From: Pseudomonadota bacterium
Lineage (GTDB): Bacteria; Pseudomonadota; Gammaproteobacteria; Xanthomonadales; Rhodanobacteraceae
Assembly: GCA_023388255.1 (NCBI GenBank)
Contig: JAEWGO010000002.1
Coordinates: 186,001 to 250,000, forward strand
DNA length: 64,000 nucleotides
Direction: 5' to 3'
This document shows, one piece after another, positions 1 to 9,404 of the stretch. Within the stretch, counting starts at the first letter, position 1, and each line of letters opens with the position of its first letter. A program made the translations under genes and the position numbers. The notes beneath the pieces were generated by a model, which saw only the letters and a list, made by a program, of their open reading frames with translations, was not told where the DNA came from and did no database searches.

Positions 1-1
1 A

Positions 2-139
2 AGCGTATCCGAAAAACCGCCGATTGGTGCAGAAATGAATCCCGACAACGGCATTGGCTGGATCGGCGGCGGCACTGCAGAGGACTCGATCGGCAATGTC
101 GCATCCGGACAGATGGCTGGTGCCGCGCGAACATCTTGA
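2..139 (+). CDS. 3' end of an unidentified coding region (truncated by window start)
   Basis: An open frame runs from base 2 to a TGA at 137-139, giving 45 residues that read like a protein C-terminus (ends in ASGQMAGAARTS). The start lies outside the window or is the internal ATG at 35. The composition (NPDNGIGWIGGG) fits a secreted or surface protein better than a shadow frame, but I do not recognise a family. It ends about 105 bases before the hybrid kinase on the same strand. It could be a chance open frame. Confidence 0.3.
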   Translation, partial: SVSEKPPIGAEMNPDNGIGWIGGGTAEDSIGNVASGQMAGAARTS

Positions 140-244
140 ACATTCAATACAACGCCGCCGGCGCGACATTCTGGCTGTACGATCCGCGCAGAGGCCGCCA
201 CATCGATCCGCGCGGAGGCGGCCCGTCCGTGTCCGGGAGCACCC

Positions 245-3200
245 ATGTCGCTGCAAGCAACCGCCGGTTGGCTGGTCAACCAGTCGATCCAGAAAAAGCT
301 CGTCCTCGCCTTCGCTCTGGTCCTGTCGACCTTCGTGCTCGCCGTGGTCGCGATCCTCGGCGGCATGTCCAATCAGCACGATGCGCAGCAGTGGACGCGC
401 CACACACGCGAGGTGATCCAGGAAGTCAACCAGGTCACGCGGGCCGCGCACAACGCAGACCTGGCCGTGCGCGGATACAACATGAGCGGCGACGAGCGCA
501 CGCTGGCGAGCTACCGCACGGACCTCAAGGCGTTCGAGCAACACCTGGACAAGGCGCGCGCGCTGACGGCTGATATGCCTGAACAGCAAGTGTTGCTGCA
601 ACACGCGCAGGAATACATGGCGAGGTGGATCCGCGAAGTCGCCGACCCGATGATCGCCGCGATCAAGCCGCTCGCCGGCTCCGCGGACTACGCGAAGACC
701 TCCTTCGACCCGGGCCTGCGCTACCTGCAGGATTCGGCGGCGACGATGGGTTTGCTCGACACCGCACTGGATGCCGTGAACGATGGCGAGCAGGCAAACC
801 TGCAGCAACGCAACAGCGCGCTCGACAACGCGGCCTCGTCACTGCGTTGGCTCGTGCTCGGCATGCTCGGATTCGGCATCCTGATCGGCATCCTCGCGAT
901 CGTCGGCGCATCGCGCATGCTGAGCGCGCCGATCCGGTACCTGACCGGATTGATGTCGCAGCTGGCCGGCGGCGACCACGCGATCGACGTTCCCGGACAA
1001 GCGCGTGGTGACGAGATCGGCGCGATGGCGCGTGCGCTGCAGGTGTTCAAGAACGCCGCGATCGAGACGTACACGCGCAACTGGGTCAAGACGCATGTCG
1101 CCGAAGTCGCCTCGATGCTGCAGGCATGCGAACAACGCGATGCATTCGCACGCACGCTCACCGCGGAAGTGGCACCCCGCATCAAGTCCGGCATCGCGGT
1201 GTTCTATGTCGCTGACGAAAGCGGGCGCGAGCTCGACCTGATCGGCAGCTACGGTTTCCGCCAGCGCAAGCACCTCGGCACGCACTACTCCGCCGGCGAA
1301 GGATTGGTCGGCCAGGTCGCATTCGAACGCAAGCCGATCCTGCTCGAACAGGTGCCGGACGACTACGTGCGCATCCATTCCGGCCTCGGCGAGGCGCCGC
1401 CGCGCAACATCATCGCGCTGCCGCTGATGCTGCAGGATCGACTGCTCGGCGTGCTCGAGTTCGGCAGTTTCGTGCCGTTCGGCATGGCCGAACAGCAGCT
1501 GCTCGACGAACTGCTGCCATTCGCCGCACTCTCGCTGGAGAACCTCAATCGCGCGCTGCATACCCAACAACTGCTCGAACACACGCAACAGCAGGCAAAG
1601 GAATTGCAGGTTTCCGAAGAGGAACTGCGCGTCCAGCAGGAAGAACTGGCGGCGACGAACGAGGAACTGCACGGCAAGACCACCGAACTGGAGGAACAGC
1701 AGCAGCGCCTGCGTTCGTCGGAGGAAGAGCTGCGCGTGCAGGCAGAGGAGCTGCAGGCATCGAACGAGGAACTGCGCCAGAAGTCGGACACCCTGGGCGA
1801 ACAGAAGGTGGCGCTCGAAGCACTCCAGCACGAGACCGAGGCCAAGGCTCAGGAACTGGCCAAGGCAAGCCAGTACAAGTCCGACTTCCTTGCCAACATG
1901 TCGCACGAGCTGCGCACGCCGTTGAACAGCCTCCTGATCCTGTCGCGCAACCTTGCCGACAACGACAGCGGCAACCTCGACTTCGGACAGGTCGAATCGG
2001 CCCGCGTGATCCACGAGTCCGGCACGAACCTGTTGCGCCTCATCAACGACATCCTCGACCTCGCCAAGATCGAGGCCGGCAAGATGCATGCGACGCCGGA
2101 AGACCTGAAACTCGAGTACTTCGCGCAGTCGCTGACGCGGCGCTTCAAGCATGTAGCCGCGGAAAAGCTGCTCGCTTTCGACATCGCGATCGCCGACGAC
2201 CTGCCGGCCGTGATCTATACCGACGGCCCGCGCCTGGAGCAGATCGCCAACAACCTGCTCGGCAATGCATTCAAGTTCACCCGCGACGGGTCGGTGCGCG
2301 TCAGCATCGCGCGGCCAACCTCGCAACTCGCGCAGCGCACCGGCATCGGCGTCGACGGCTCGATCGCGATCACCGTGCAAGACACCGGCATCGGCATACC
2401 CGCCGACAAACTGGAACACATCTTCGGCACGTTCGAGCAGATGGACGCGAGCACCAGCCGCAAATACGGCGGCAGCGGGCTCGGTCTGGCCATCGCGCAA
2501 AAGCTGGCCGAGCTGCTCGGCGGCCGCATCCTCGTCGACAGCATCCCCGGCGAAGGCAGCAGTTTCGCGGTGGTGCTGCCCGAACGCATGAGCGGCGGCC
2601 CGGCGGCGACCGAAGAGATCCACAAACCTGCCTCGTCGCTGGCGCCGCCGCCCAGCAGCACGCCGCGCACGCCGCCGGACCCTATCCCCAAACCGTGGAT
2701 TCCGGACGATCGCGACAATCTGCGCGAGGGCGACACCACGATCCTCGCGATCGAGGACGATCCGGTGTTCGCGCGAACCCTGGTCGAGATGATCCGGCGA
2801 AAGGGTTATCGCGCGCTTGCCGCCGGCGACGGCGAATCGGGCATCTACCTCGCACGCCAGTTCCGCCCGAACGGCATCCTGCTCGACGTGATGCTGCCCG
2901 GCATCGATGGCTGGGGCGTGCTCGATCGCCTGAAACAGGATCGCGCGACGCAAACGATTCCGGTGCATTTCATTTCCGCGGTCGACGACGCCGCGCGCGC
3001 GCGCCAGGCCGGCGCGGTCGGCTTCCTGACCAAGCCGGTCGAGCGTGAAGCCGTGCTGACCGCGTTCGAACGCCTGCTGCAATCGTCCGACGGCGGCCGC
3101 CGCAAGGTGCTGCTGATCGACGACGACCCCGACTCGCGCGTCGCCATCAGAACATTGATCGAGAACGACAACGTCGAGATCGTCGAGGCCAGCTCGGCCG

Positions 3201-3880
3201 AATCCGGCCTGCAGTACATGGATTCATACGCGTTCGATTGCATCGTGCTCGATCTCGGCCTGCCCGGCATGAGCGGCATCGACTTCCTCGAACTCATCGC
3301 CACACGCGGGCCATTGCCGCCGGTCGTGATCCACTCCGGGCGCGAACTCAGCCGCGAGGAAAGCGCCAAGCTGCGCCAGTACACCGACAGTATCGTGATC
3401 AAGGGCACGCGCTCGCTGGAACGCCTGCTCGACGAGGTCAGCCTGTTCCTGCACAGTGTGCGCCGCAACGCGCCGCCGCAGGTCGTGCGCGACATCGACA
3501 GCGGACTCAGCGGTCGCACAGCACTCATCGTCGACGACGACATGCGCAACATCTTTGCCCTGTCGAAGATCCTGCGCGAGAAGGGCCTCACCGTGGTGAT
3601 GGCGCAGGACGGACCCAAGGCGCTGCGCCAACTCGGCGAGAACAAGTCGATCGAGATCGTGCTGATGGACATCATGATGCCCGGCATGGATGGCTATGAG
3701 ACGATGCGCGAGATCCGCAAACAGCCGCAGCATGCGAAGCTTCCGATGATCGCCGTGACCGCGAAAGCGATGGCCGGCGACCGCGACAAGTGCATCGAAG
3801 CAGGCGCGAACGACTACCTCGCCAAACCGATCGACATCGACAAACTGCTGTCGATGATGCGCACCTGGCTGCACGCGTAG
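245..3880 (+). CDS. Membrane hybrid sensor histidine kinase with HAMP, GAF and three receiver domains
   Basis: This 1211-residue inner-membrane kinase should sense a signal through its N-terminal loop and GAF domain and start a phosphorelay. Segments in order: TM1 about 18-40, extracytoplasmic helical region 41-198, TM2 about 200-222, HAMP 223-280, GAF about 285-435, a glutamate/glutamine-rich coiled coil about 440-550, HisKA with phospho-acceptor His554 in MSHELRTPLNS, and HATPase with N box (NLLGNAFKFT), G1 (DTGIGIP) and G2 (GGSGLGLA). Three receivers follow, starting near 830 (AIEDDP), 955 (LIDDDP) and 1095 (IVDDDM); each has an acidic pocket and a phosphorylatable Asp (for example LLDVMLPG in the first). 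It heads a co-directional operon with CheR, CheB and a diguanylate cyclase, so the output is probably methylation-tuned c-di-GMP signalling. The signal is unknown. Confidence 0.93.
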   Translation: MSLQATAGWLVNQSIQKKLVLAFALVLSTFVLAVVAILGGMSNQHDAQQWTRHTREVIQEVNQVTRAAHNADLAVRGYNMSGDERTLASYRTDLKAFEQHLDKARALTADMPEQQVLLQHAQEYMARWIREVADPMIAAIKPLAGSADYAKTSFDPGLRYLQDSAATMGLLDTALDAVNDGEQANLQQRNSALDNAASSLRWLVLGMLGFGILIGILAIVGASRMLSAPIRYLTGLMSQLAGGDHAIDVPGQARGDEIGAMARALQVFKNAAIETYTRNWVKTHVAEVASMLQACEQRDAFARTLTAEVAPRIKSGIAVFYVADESGRELDLIGSYGFRQRKHLGTHYSAGEGLVGQVAFERKPILLEQVPDDYVRIHSGLGEAPPRNIIALPLMLQDRLLGVLEFGSFVPFGMAEQQLLDELLPFAALSLENLNRALHTQQLLEHTQQQAKELQVSEEELRVQQEELAATNEELHGKTTELEEQQQRLRSSEEELRVQAEELQASNEELRQKSDTLGEQKVALEALQHETEAKAQELAKASQYKSDFLANMSHELRTPLNSLLILSRNLADNDSGNLDFGQVESARVIHESGTNLLRLINDILDLAKIEAGKMHATPEDLKLEYFAQSLTRRFKHVAAEKLLAFDIAIADDLPAVIYTDGPRLEQIANNLLGNAFKFTRDGSVRVSIARPTSQLAQRTGIGVDGSIAITVQDTGIGIPADKLEHIFGTFEQMDASTSRKYGGSGLGLAIAQKLAELLGGRILVDSIPGEGSSFAVVLPERMSGGPAATEEIHKPASSLAPPPSSTPRTPPDPIPKPWIPDDRDNLREGDTTILAIEDDPVFARTLVEMIRRKGYRALAAGDGESGIYLARQFRPNGILLDVMLPGIDGWGVLDRLKQDRATQTIPVHFISAVDDAARARQAGAVGFLTKPVEREAVLTAFERLLQSSDGGRRKVLLIDDDPDSRVAIRTLIENDNVEIVEASSAESGLQYMDSYAFDCIVLDLGLPGMSGIDFLELIATRGPLPPVVIHSGRELSREESAKLRQYTDSIVIKGTRSLERLLDEVSLFLHSVRRNAPPQVVRDIDSGLSGRTALIVDDDMRNIFALSKILREKGLTVVMAQDGPKALRQLGENKSIEIVLMDIMMPGMDGYETMREIRKQPQHAKLPMIAVTAKAMAGDRDKCIEAGANDYLAKPIDIDKLLSMMRTWLHA

Positions 3881-3982
3881 TCACCCGGAAAAATGTAAAA
3901 ATACATGTGATCGGCTTCCGCTGATGCACGGCGAAAGCCCAAGGCGGAGCTGTTCGCACGATATCGACAGGATGATCGAGCC

Positions 3983-4819
3983 ATGGCGCGCGCGGAAATC
4001 GAGGACATCGAGGTCGAGCTGTTCATGCGCGCGCTGCAGCTGCGCCATGGCTACGACTTCAGCAGCTACGCGCCTGCCTCGTTCAAGCGCCGCGTTCTGA
4101 ATCTCGCGGTCAACGCCGGTTGCCGCACCATCATCGAGTTGACCGACCGCCTGCTGCGCGAGGATGCCCTGGTGCCGCAGGTGATCGCCGGCCTGTCGGT
4201 GCCGGTGTCGGAAATGTTCCGCAATCCCTCGATGTTCCGCACCCTGCGCGACGAGGTATTGCCGGTGCTTGCCTCGTATCCGGTCATCAACATCTGGCAG
4301 GCCGGCTGCGCTTTCGGGCAGGAGGTGTATTCGCTGGCGATCCTGCTGGAGGAGGCCGGCCTGTACGACCGCAGCCAGATCTTCGCCACCGACATCAGCG
4401 ACGCCGCGCTGATGCGCGCGCAGGAGGGGATCTTCCCGATCCGCGACGCACGCGGCTATTCGGACAACTACCTCGCCGCCGGCGGTCGCGCCTCGCTTTC
4501 GAACTACTACCACGCTCGCTACGATTTCATGAAGCTCGACGAGCGCCTCAAACGCAATGTCACCTTCGCCAACCACAACCTCGTCTGCGACGGCGTGTTC
4601 TGCGAAGCGCACCTGATCCTGTGCCGCAACGTGCTGATCTATTTCACCAACGCACTGCAGGACCATACGCTCCGCCTGTTCCGCGACAGCCTCGTGCGCA
4701 ACGGTTTCCTCTGCCTCGGCAACCGCGAGAACATCGACTTCGCCAGCGCGGCGACTGCGTTCACCGCGGTCAACGCGCGCGACCGCGTGTATCGCAAGAT
4801 CGGTGGCGCGACACCGTGA
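3983..4819 (+). CDS. cheR: CheR-type protein-glutamate O-methyltransferase
   Basis: This 278-residue protein uses SAM to methylate glutamates of a sensory partner. The N-terminal helical CheR domain covers about 1-75 (YAPASFKRRV). The Rossmann methyltransferase domain follows with a SAM-binding segment WQAGCAFGQEVYSLA, ATDISDAAL for the next strand, and LILCRNVLIYF near 215. Motif I reads GCAFGQE rather than the usual GCSTGEE, a mild departure. It lies 102 bases after the hybrid kinase and overlaps cheB by four bases (GTGA), so translation is probably coupled. No chemoreceptor is encoded nearby, so the likely substrate is the upstream kinase or an unlinked receptor. Confidence 0.93.
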   Translation: MARAEIEDIEVELFMRALQLRHGYDFSSYAPASFKRRVLNLAVNAGCRTIIELTDRLLREDALVPQVIAGLSVPVSEMFRNPSMFRTLRDEVLPVLASYPVINIWQAGCAFGQEVYSLAILLEEAGLYDRSQIFATDISDAALMRAQEGIFPIRDARGYSDNYLAAGGRASLSNYYHARYDFMKLDERLKRNVTFANHNLVCDGVFCEAHLILCRNVLIYFTNALQDHTLRLFRDSLVRNGFLCLGNRENIDFASAATAFTAVNARDRVYRKIGGATP

Positions 4820-5388
4820 GCGATGCGCCCCTCGCAATCGTCATGGGCTGCTCGGCCGGTGGCATGAGCGCGCTGCGCACGGTGCTGTCGGGCCTGCGCA
4901 AGGACCTGTCGCTTCCGATCATCGTCGTCTGCCATACCGGCTCTGACGACATCACCACGTTCTGCGAATTGGTCGACACCTCCAGCACCCTGCCGGTGCG
5001 CGAGGCGCGCGAACGCCAGCCTGCGCTTCCGGGCGTGGTCCACATGGCGCCCGCCGGCTATCATCTGCTGTTGGAGAGAGACGGGAAATTCTCGCTGTCG
5101 GTGGATGAACGGATCGCATTCTCGAGACCTGCCATCGACGTGCTGTTCGAATCGGCGGCGTCCGCCTACACGACGGGCCTGATCGGCGTGGTGATGACCG
5201 GCGCCAACAGCGACGGAGCATCCGGACTGGCCGCGATTCGCGCACACGGTGGCGTCGCCATCGTGCAAGATCCGGCCAGCGCGCACGCTTCGGCGATGCC
5301 GCAGGCGGCGCTGGACATCGCTGGCGCCGACCATTGCGTTCCACTCGATGCGATCGCCTCGTTGCTCAACCACCTGTGCCCGCAATGA
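4816..5388 (+). CDS. cheB: CheB-type methylesterase lacking a receiver domain
   Basis: This 190-residue catalytic CheB domain would hydrolyse glutamyl methyl esters made by the upstream CheR. The start is GTG at 4816, which overlaps the cheR stop as GTGA and places MGCSAGGMSAL near the N-terminus. That carries the catalytic serine (GCSAGG), and the family histidine is probably in VVCHTGS. MTGANSDGASGL near residue 118 matches the conserved Asp region (usually MTGMGxDGAxGL). Classical CheB proteins carry an N-terminal receiver that controls activity; it is absent here, so control may pass through the receivers of the adjacent kinase. The stop overlaps the next start as ATGA. Confidence 0.92.
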   Translation: MSDAPLAIVMGCSAGGMSALRTVLSGLRKDLSLPIIVVCHTGSDDITTFCELVDTSSTLPVREARERQPALPGVVHMAPAGYHLLLERDGKFSLSVDERIAFSRPAIDVLFESAASAYTTGLIGVVMTGANSDGASGLAAIRAHGGVAIVQDPASAHASAMPQAALDIAGADHCVPLDAIASLLNHLCPQ

Positions 5389-6395
5389 CCTCATCACTTT
5401 CCCAGCGCCCAAAGATCCTCGTTGCGGACGATCACAGTCCGAACCTGATCGCGATGCGCCGCGTACTCGCCGGCATCGATGCCGACATCGTGGAGGCGAT
5501 GACCGGCAACGACGTGCTCGCCGCGGCGCTCGACCACGAGTTCGCGCTGATCCTGCTCGACGTGCAGATGCCGGACATGAACGGCTTCGAGGCAGCCACC
5601 CTCCTCGCCGGCGAGGAACGTACGCGCGGCACGCCGATCATCTTCGTCTCCGCCTCGCATGCCGACGACGTCAGCCGCCTGCGCGGCTACAGCTTCGGGG
5701 CGGTCGACTACATGACCAAGCCGGTCAACGAAGTCATCCTGCTGTCGAAGGTGCGCGTATTCCTCGAACTGCACCGCAGCAAGCACGCGCTGCGCTGCGC
5801 ACTGTCGGACCTGTCCGAGCGCAACCGCCAGCTCGAACGCGAAGTGGCCGAGCGCCGCGCCGCCGAGGAGCAGGTGCGCCACCTCGCCCATCACGACGGC
5901 TTGACCGGCCTCGCCAACCGCCTGCTGTTCATGGCCCGACTGGATGCCGCGATCGAGCACGCGCACGACGGCAGCTGCTTCGCTCTCGCCTACCTCGACA
6001 TCGATGGCTTCAAGCCGATCAACGACGACCATGGCCACCAGGCCGGCGACGAGCTGCTCAAGCTGGTCGCACGCCGCCTCCGCGACGGCGTACGCGGCCA
6101 CGACACGGTCGCCCGCCTCGGTGGCGACGAGTTCGCGGTCATCCTGGAAGGCGCCGATTCCGAGGCGCTCGCCAAGCGCGTGGCGGCGTTGTCGCAAACC
6201 TTGTTCGAGCCCTATGACGTGATGTCACGCATGAACGGCGCGGCAATTCCGGTGCGCATCCGCGGCAGCCTCGGCGTCGCCCTGTATCCGCAGCACGGCA
6301 TCGACAGTGAAGCGCTGCTGCATGCCGCCGACGTGGCGATGTATGCGGCCAAGCGCGAAAAGACGACGCTGCATGTCCTTGCGGCGCTCATCTGA
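5385..6395 (+). CDS. Response regulator with GGDEF domain (diguanylate cyclase)
   Basis: This 336-residue protein should make cyclic di-GMP when its receiver is phosphorylated. The receiver spans about 8-125 (VADDHSPN, phospho-Asp in LLDVQMPDMNG, Lys in YMTKPVN). A helical linker (ERNRQLEREVAERRAAEEQV) leads to a GGDEF domain from about 168 with the canonical RLGGDEF active site. An RGHD sits five residues before it, the RxxD inhibitory site, so product inhibition is expected. The start at 5385 is set by the ATGA overlap with cheB; an upstream ATG at 5334 would lie deep inside cheB. It is the probable output of the cluster. Confidence 0.93.
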   Translation: MTSSLSQRPKILVADDHSPNLIAMRRVLAGIDADIVEAMTGNDVLAAALDHEFALILLDVQMPDMNGFEAATLLAGEERTRGTPIIFVSASHADDVSRLRGYSFGAVDYMTKPVNEVILLSKVRVFLELHRSKHALRCALSDLSERNRQLEREVAERRAAEEQVRHLAHHDGLTGLANRLLFMARLDAAIEHAHDGSCFALAYLDIDGFKPINDDHGHQAGDELLKLVARRLRDGVRGHDTVARLGGDEFAVILEGADSEALAKRVAALSQTLFEPYDVMSRMNGAAIPVRIRGSLGVALYPQHGIDSEALLHAADVAMYAAKREKTTLHVLAALI

Positions 6396-7309
6396 TGCGT
6401 CCGGCGCGCATTGCCCTCGTCTCCGTCGCTGCGGCACGCGACCTCGACGACGATCTCGCCCCGCTCGCCGCCGCTTTGCGCGCGTGCGGCGCCACCGTCG
6501 CAATCGCGGATTGGGACGATCCGGCGATCGACTGGGCGTTCTTCGATCTCGCCTTGCTGCGATCGCCCTGGGACTATGTACAACGCCTGCCTCAATTCCT
6601 CGACTGGGCTGCACGCGCCGCTACGCTGACGCGCCTGCTGAATCCTCTCGATGTATTGCGCTGGAACGTCGACAAGCACTATCTCGCCGACCTCGCGCGC
6701 CACGGCGTGCCGATCGTGCCGAGCCGCTTCGTCGAACCCGGCGAGGATGCGGCGACCGCGCTCGCGGCCTTCCTTGCCGAGCACGAAGCCGCCAGCGATT
6801 TCGTCATCAAGCCGGCGATCGGCGCCGGCTCGCGCGATGCGCAACGACACCCTCGCGGTGCCCGCGCCGCCGCGCTCGCGCACCTCGGCCGCCTGCTCGA
6901 TGCCGACCGCAGCGTGCTGATGCAGCCATATCTCGACCTCGTCGACGCGCACGGCGAAACCGCGCTGATCCATTTCGACGACGTGTTCAGCCATGCAATC
7001 CGCAAGGGACCGCTGCTGCGCCGTGGCGAGGATTCGACCAATGACCTGTTCGCCACCGAGCAGATCACCCCGCGTGCAGCCGATGCGGACGAGCGCGCCG
7101 TCGCCGCGCGCGCGCTCGCGGCGATCCCGTTCGACCCGCCGCTCCTGTATGCCCGCGTCGACCTGATCCGCGATGCCAATGGCGCGCCGCGCCTGCTCGA
7201 ACTGGAACTGGCCGAACCGTCACTGTTCTTTGCGCATGGCGAAGGGAGCGCGCAACGTTTTGCCGAGCGCGTGATTGCGCGCGCCACTGCCGCGCAGCCG
7301 TCCGCCTGA
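6395..7309 (+). CDS. ATP-grasp family ligase, DcsG/RimK-like
   Basis: This 304-residue cytosolic protein has the layout of ATP-grasp enzymes related to O-ureido-serine cyclo-ligase. The N-terminal part reads VAIADWDDPAIDW and LLRSPWDY, the middle has RLLNPLDVLRWNVDK and the ATP-binding strand DFVIKPAIGAGSRD near 135, and the C-terminal metal-binding segment is LLYARVDLI followed by PRLLELELAEPSLFF. Members of this group are often just called hypothetical ATP-grasp proteins and the substrate cannot be read here. The start ATG overlaps the stop of the diguanylate cyclase by one base (TGATG), so it belongs to the same transcript, an unusual companion for a chemosensory cluster. Confidence 0.85.
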   Translation: MRPARIALVSVAAARDLDDDLAPLAAALRACGATVAIADWDDPAIDWAFFDLALLRSPWDYVQRLPQFLDWAARAATLTRLLNPLDVLRWNVDKHYLADLARHGVPIVPSRFVEPGEDAATALAAFLAEHEAASDFVIKPAIGAGSRDAQRHPRGARAAALAHLGRLLDADRSVLMQPYLDLVDAHGETALIHFDDVFSHAIRKGPLLRRGEDSTNDLFATEQITPRAADADERAVAARALAAIPFDPPLLYARVDLIRDANGAPRLLELELAEPSLFFAHGEGSAQRFAERVIARATAAQPSA

Positions 7310-7432
7310 TCTCCCACGCGACGGCTGTCGCAACCGTTCGCCACTCCGATTGCGCTTTCTTCTGCCGTTCTGCGTAGTAGCCAACACGTAGCGCCGACGC
7401 ATCCGCCGTCGATCGAGTGAGGAGAAACCCGC

Positions 7433-8989
7433 ATGTTTTCACCACTGCCACCTCGCGACAGGTCATCGCCGCGAGCGCCGCGCCATGCATCGGCACGACG
7501 CGCGCTCACCGTCGCGCTGCTGATCGCGATCGCCCCGGCGACGGCAAGCGCGGCGACGATCGCGGTGACCACGCCCGACGACTCCGATCCCACTGCCAGC
7601 AGCAGCTGCACGCTGCGCCAGGCGATTCTCTCGATGAACTCCGCCATGCAGAGCGGAAGTTGCATCAATACCGGCGCCGCGTTCGGCAACAACGACACGA
7701 TCACGTTCGCCGCTTCGTCGATTGCCGGCGCCACCATGCCCGGCACGGTCACGCTGGCCGATTCCGCCGACACGAGTGGCAACCATGCCGGCACACTGGT
7801 GATCACGGCAAACCAGTTGACCATCGACGCCAGCGCATGGCGCGGCAACGGACCGGGTCTGTACGCCGATGGCGTGACGATCGCGCGGCCGAATGGCGCG
7901 AGCCACGCGTTCGGCATCCTGAAGGACACGGCACCAGCCGGCAGCCTGCTCGTGCTGAACGGGGTGGCCCTGCGCAATGGCGAGGCCGGTGACGGCGGCG
8001 GCGTAGGCATGGGCGCGGCCGACCTGTCGATGACCGACAGCCGGGTCAGCGGCAACAAGGCGAACTCCGGCGGCGGCATCTCGTCGCAATCGGGCGACAT
8101 CGCCCTCACCCGCTGCACGATCGACGACAACGTCGGGTACCTCGGCGGCGGCATCGGCTCCGGTTCGGGAATGGTGACCGTGACGTCGACCACGATCAGC
8201 GGAAACGGCGAATGGGCAGTGTCGCACGGCGGAGGGATCGATGCGGAGGGCACGCTCCTCCTCGTCGACAGCACGATCAGCGGAAACGTCGCAAAACGCG
8301 GTGCGGGCATCCGCGTCGGCGGCGTAGCCAGCCTGGTCCGCAGCGTCGTGACCGCCAACGATTCCTACTACCTCGGCGGCGGCGTGCACGTGCTTGCCGA
8401 CGCCATGATCACGGTGGCCAGCAGCACGATCAATGGCAACTCCGCGCGCTATGCCGGAGGTGGCGTGTATGCAGAGGGCGATCTGATCGCCACCAACAGC
8501 ACGATCGCCGGCAACGGAGCCGGCGATGGCGGCGGCCTCTTCCTCACGGCGACCGGGATGCAGCATCTCGACCACGTGACGCTGTCGCTCAACCACGCGA
8601 ACCATGCCGGCGGCGGCATCGGCGGTAGCGGCGGCGGCGGAACGCTCGACCGCTCGATCGTGTCGGGGAACACGGCGCCCACCGATGCCGACATCGCGAC
8701 CGGCGTGGGATGGACGGGCGTCGACAGCCTCGTCGCGAATCCGTCCGTCGCACTGGGTGCGCTGCAGGACAACGGCGGCGCGACGCCGACGATGCTCCCC
8801 GGCGCCGGCAGCACGGCGATCGACGTGATCGCGCCGCACAACTGCACGCAATCCAGCGATCAGCGCGGAATGCCACGACCATGGGGCGCAGGCTGCGATG
8901 TCGGCGCGGTCGAGGCGGTGCCGGATGCGATCTTCGCCAACGGGTTCGACGATGCCGATCGCCCCCTGCCGCCGCAAGAATCGTCGTGA
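7433..8989 (+). CDS. Secreted CSLREA-type right-handed beta-helix protein, copy 1, with C-terminal xxGF tag
   Basis: This 518-residue protein starts after a good ribosome binding site (GAGGAGAAA) and carries a signal peptide (basic start, RRALTVALLIAIA core, likely cut after ATASA). The mature start has CTLRQAIL, the CSLREA-like motif. The body is a chain of repeats built on STISGN and GGGI, typical of parallel beta-helix autotransporter-like repeats. The end has the choice-of-anchor Q signature (DQRGMPRPWG, CDVGAVEA) followed by DAIFANGFDD and a short proline-rich tail. It is presumably exported and displayed or released; adhesin or polysaccharide-binding roles are guesses. The next gene is a tandem paralogue. 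Confidence 0.85.
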   Translation: MFSPLPPRDRSSPRAPRHASARRALTVALLIAIAPATASAATIAVTTPDDSDPTASSSCTLRQAILSMNSAMQSGSCINTGAAFGNNDTITFAASSIAGATMPGTVTLADSADTSGNHAGTLVITANQLTIDASAWRGNGPGLYADGVTIARPNGASHAFGILKDTAPAGSLLVLNGVALRNGEAGDGGGVGMGAADLSMTDSRVSGNKANSGGGISSQSGDIALTRCTIDDNVGYLGGGIGSGSGMVTVTSTTISGNGEWAVSHGGGIDAEGTLLLVDSTISGNVAKRGAGIRVGGVASLVRSVVTANDSYYLGGGVHVLADAMITVASSTINGNSARYAGGGVYAEGDLIATNSTIAGNGAGDGGGLFLTATGMQHLDHVTLSLNHANHAGGGIGGSGGGGTLDRSIVSGNTAPTDADIATGVGWTGVDSLVANPSVALGALQDNGGATPTMLPGAGSTAIDVIAPHNCTQSSDQRGMPRPWGAGCDVGAVEAVPDAIFANGFDDADRPLPPQESS

Positions 8990-9029
8990 CGAACGCGCTC
9001 CATTGCCGCGTCGGCATCGCGATCCGCAA

Positions 9030-9058
9030 GCCCCGCCACGGGGACAGCGTGGCGGGGC
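9030..9058 (+). terminator. Terminator-like hairpin after beta-helix gene 1
   Basis: A perfect 11-bp stem, GCCCCGCCACG (9030-9040) with CGTGGCGGGGC (9048-9058), encloses a 7-base loop 40 bases after the stop codon. No T-run follows, so it may stabilise the 3' end rather than act as a classical intrinsic terminator. Confidence 0.55.
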
Positions 9059-9118
9059 CGGTGGCCAGCGGCATCACGGCCGCAAGGAACCTTGGCACTC
9101 CGCACGAACGCCGGCAAC

Positions 9119-9230
9119 TGGTCAAACGTTGACCATCCCCATTGACAGCCGCACCGTGCCAGCGTTTCCGCTGTTTGATCCCGCACTTGTCCACAGCCCT
9201 GTCCACGACCGCTGTGGAAAACCCGCGCCA
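9119..9230. repeat. Intergenic repeat copy A with DnaA-box-like sites
   Basis: This stretch aligns with 11172-11282: CTGGTCAA, CCATCCC, TTGACA, ACTTGTCCACAG, CTGTCCAC and GCTGTGGAAAACCCGCGCC occur in the same order. TTGTCCACA (9187-9195), CTGTCCACG (9199-9207) and TGTGGAAAA (9213-9221) resemble DnaA boxes; the last, read on the other strand, fits TTWTNCACA exactly. The first and last form a near-perfect 11-bp inverted repeat. The function is not known. Confidence 0.6.
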
Positions 9231-9404
9231 CCGCGATCACGTTCGCCGAAGTGCGGCACGAGCGAACCGGCATGGATGATCCTTTGCGGCATCCTCCTGC
9301 GCGTCATGCGTGGACGGGTGCCCGCTCGCGCTTCCTCGCCCCGCGATGGCCGCGCACACGAATGCGCCTGACCGGAACATCCGGTGCCGGATTCGAAGAG
9401 ATCG

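Noticed and set aside
839..3082. A 747-codon open frame antisense to the hybrid kinase
   Set aside because: It is the antisense shadow of a strongly supported kinase gene in GC-rich DNA. The translation is Arg/Ala/Gln-rich low-complexity with no recognisable domain.
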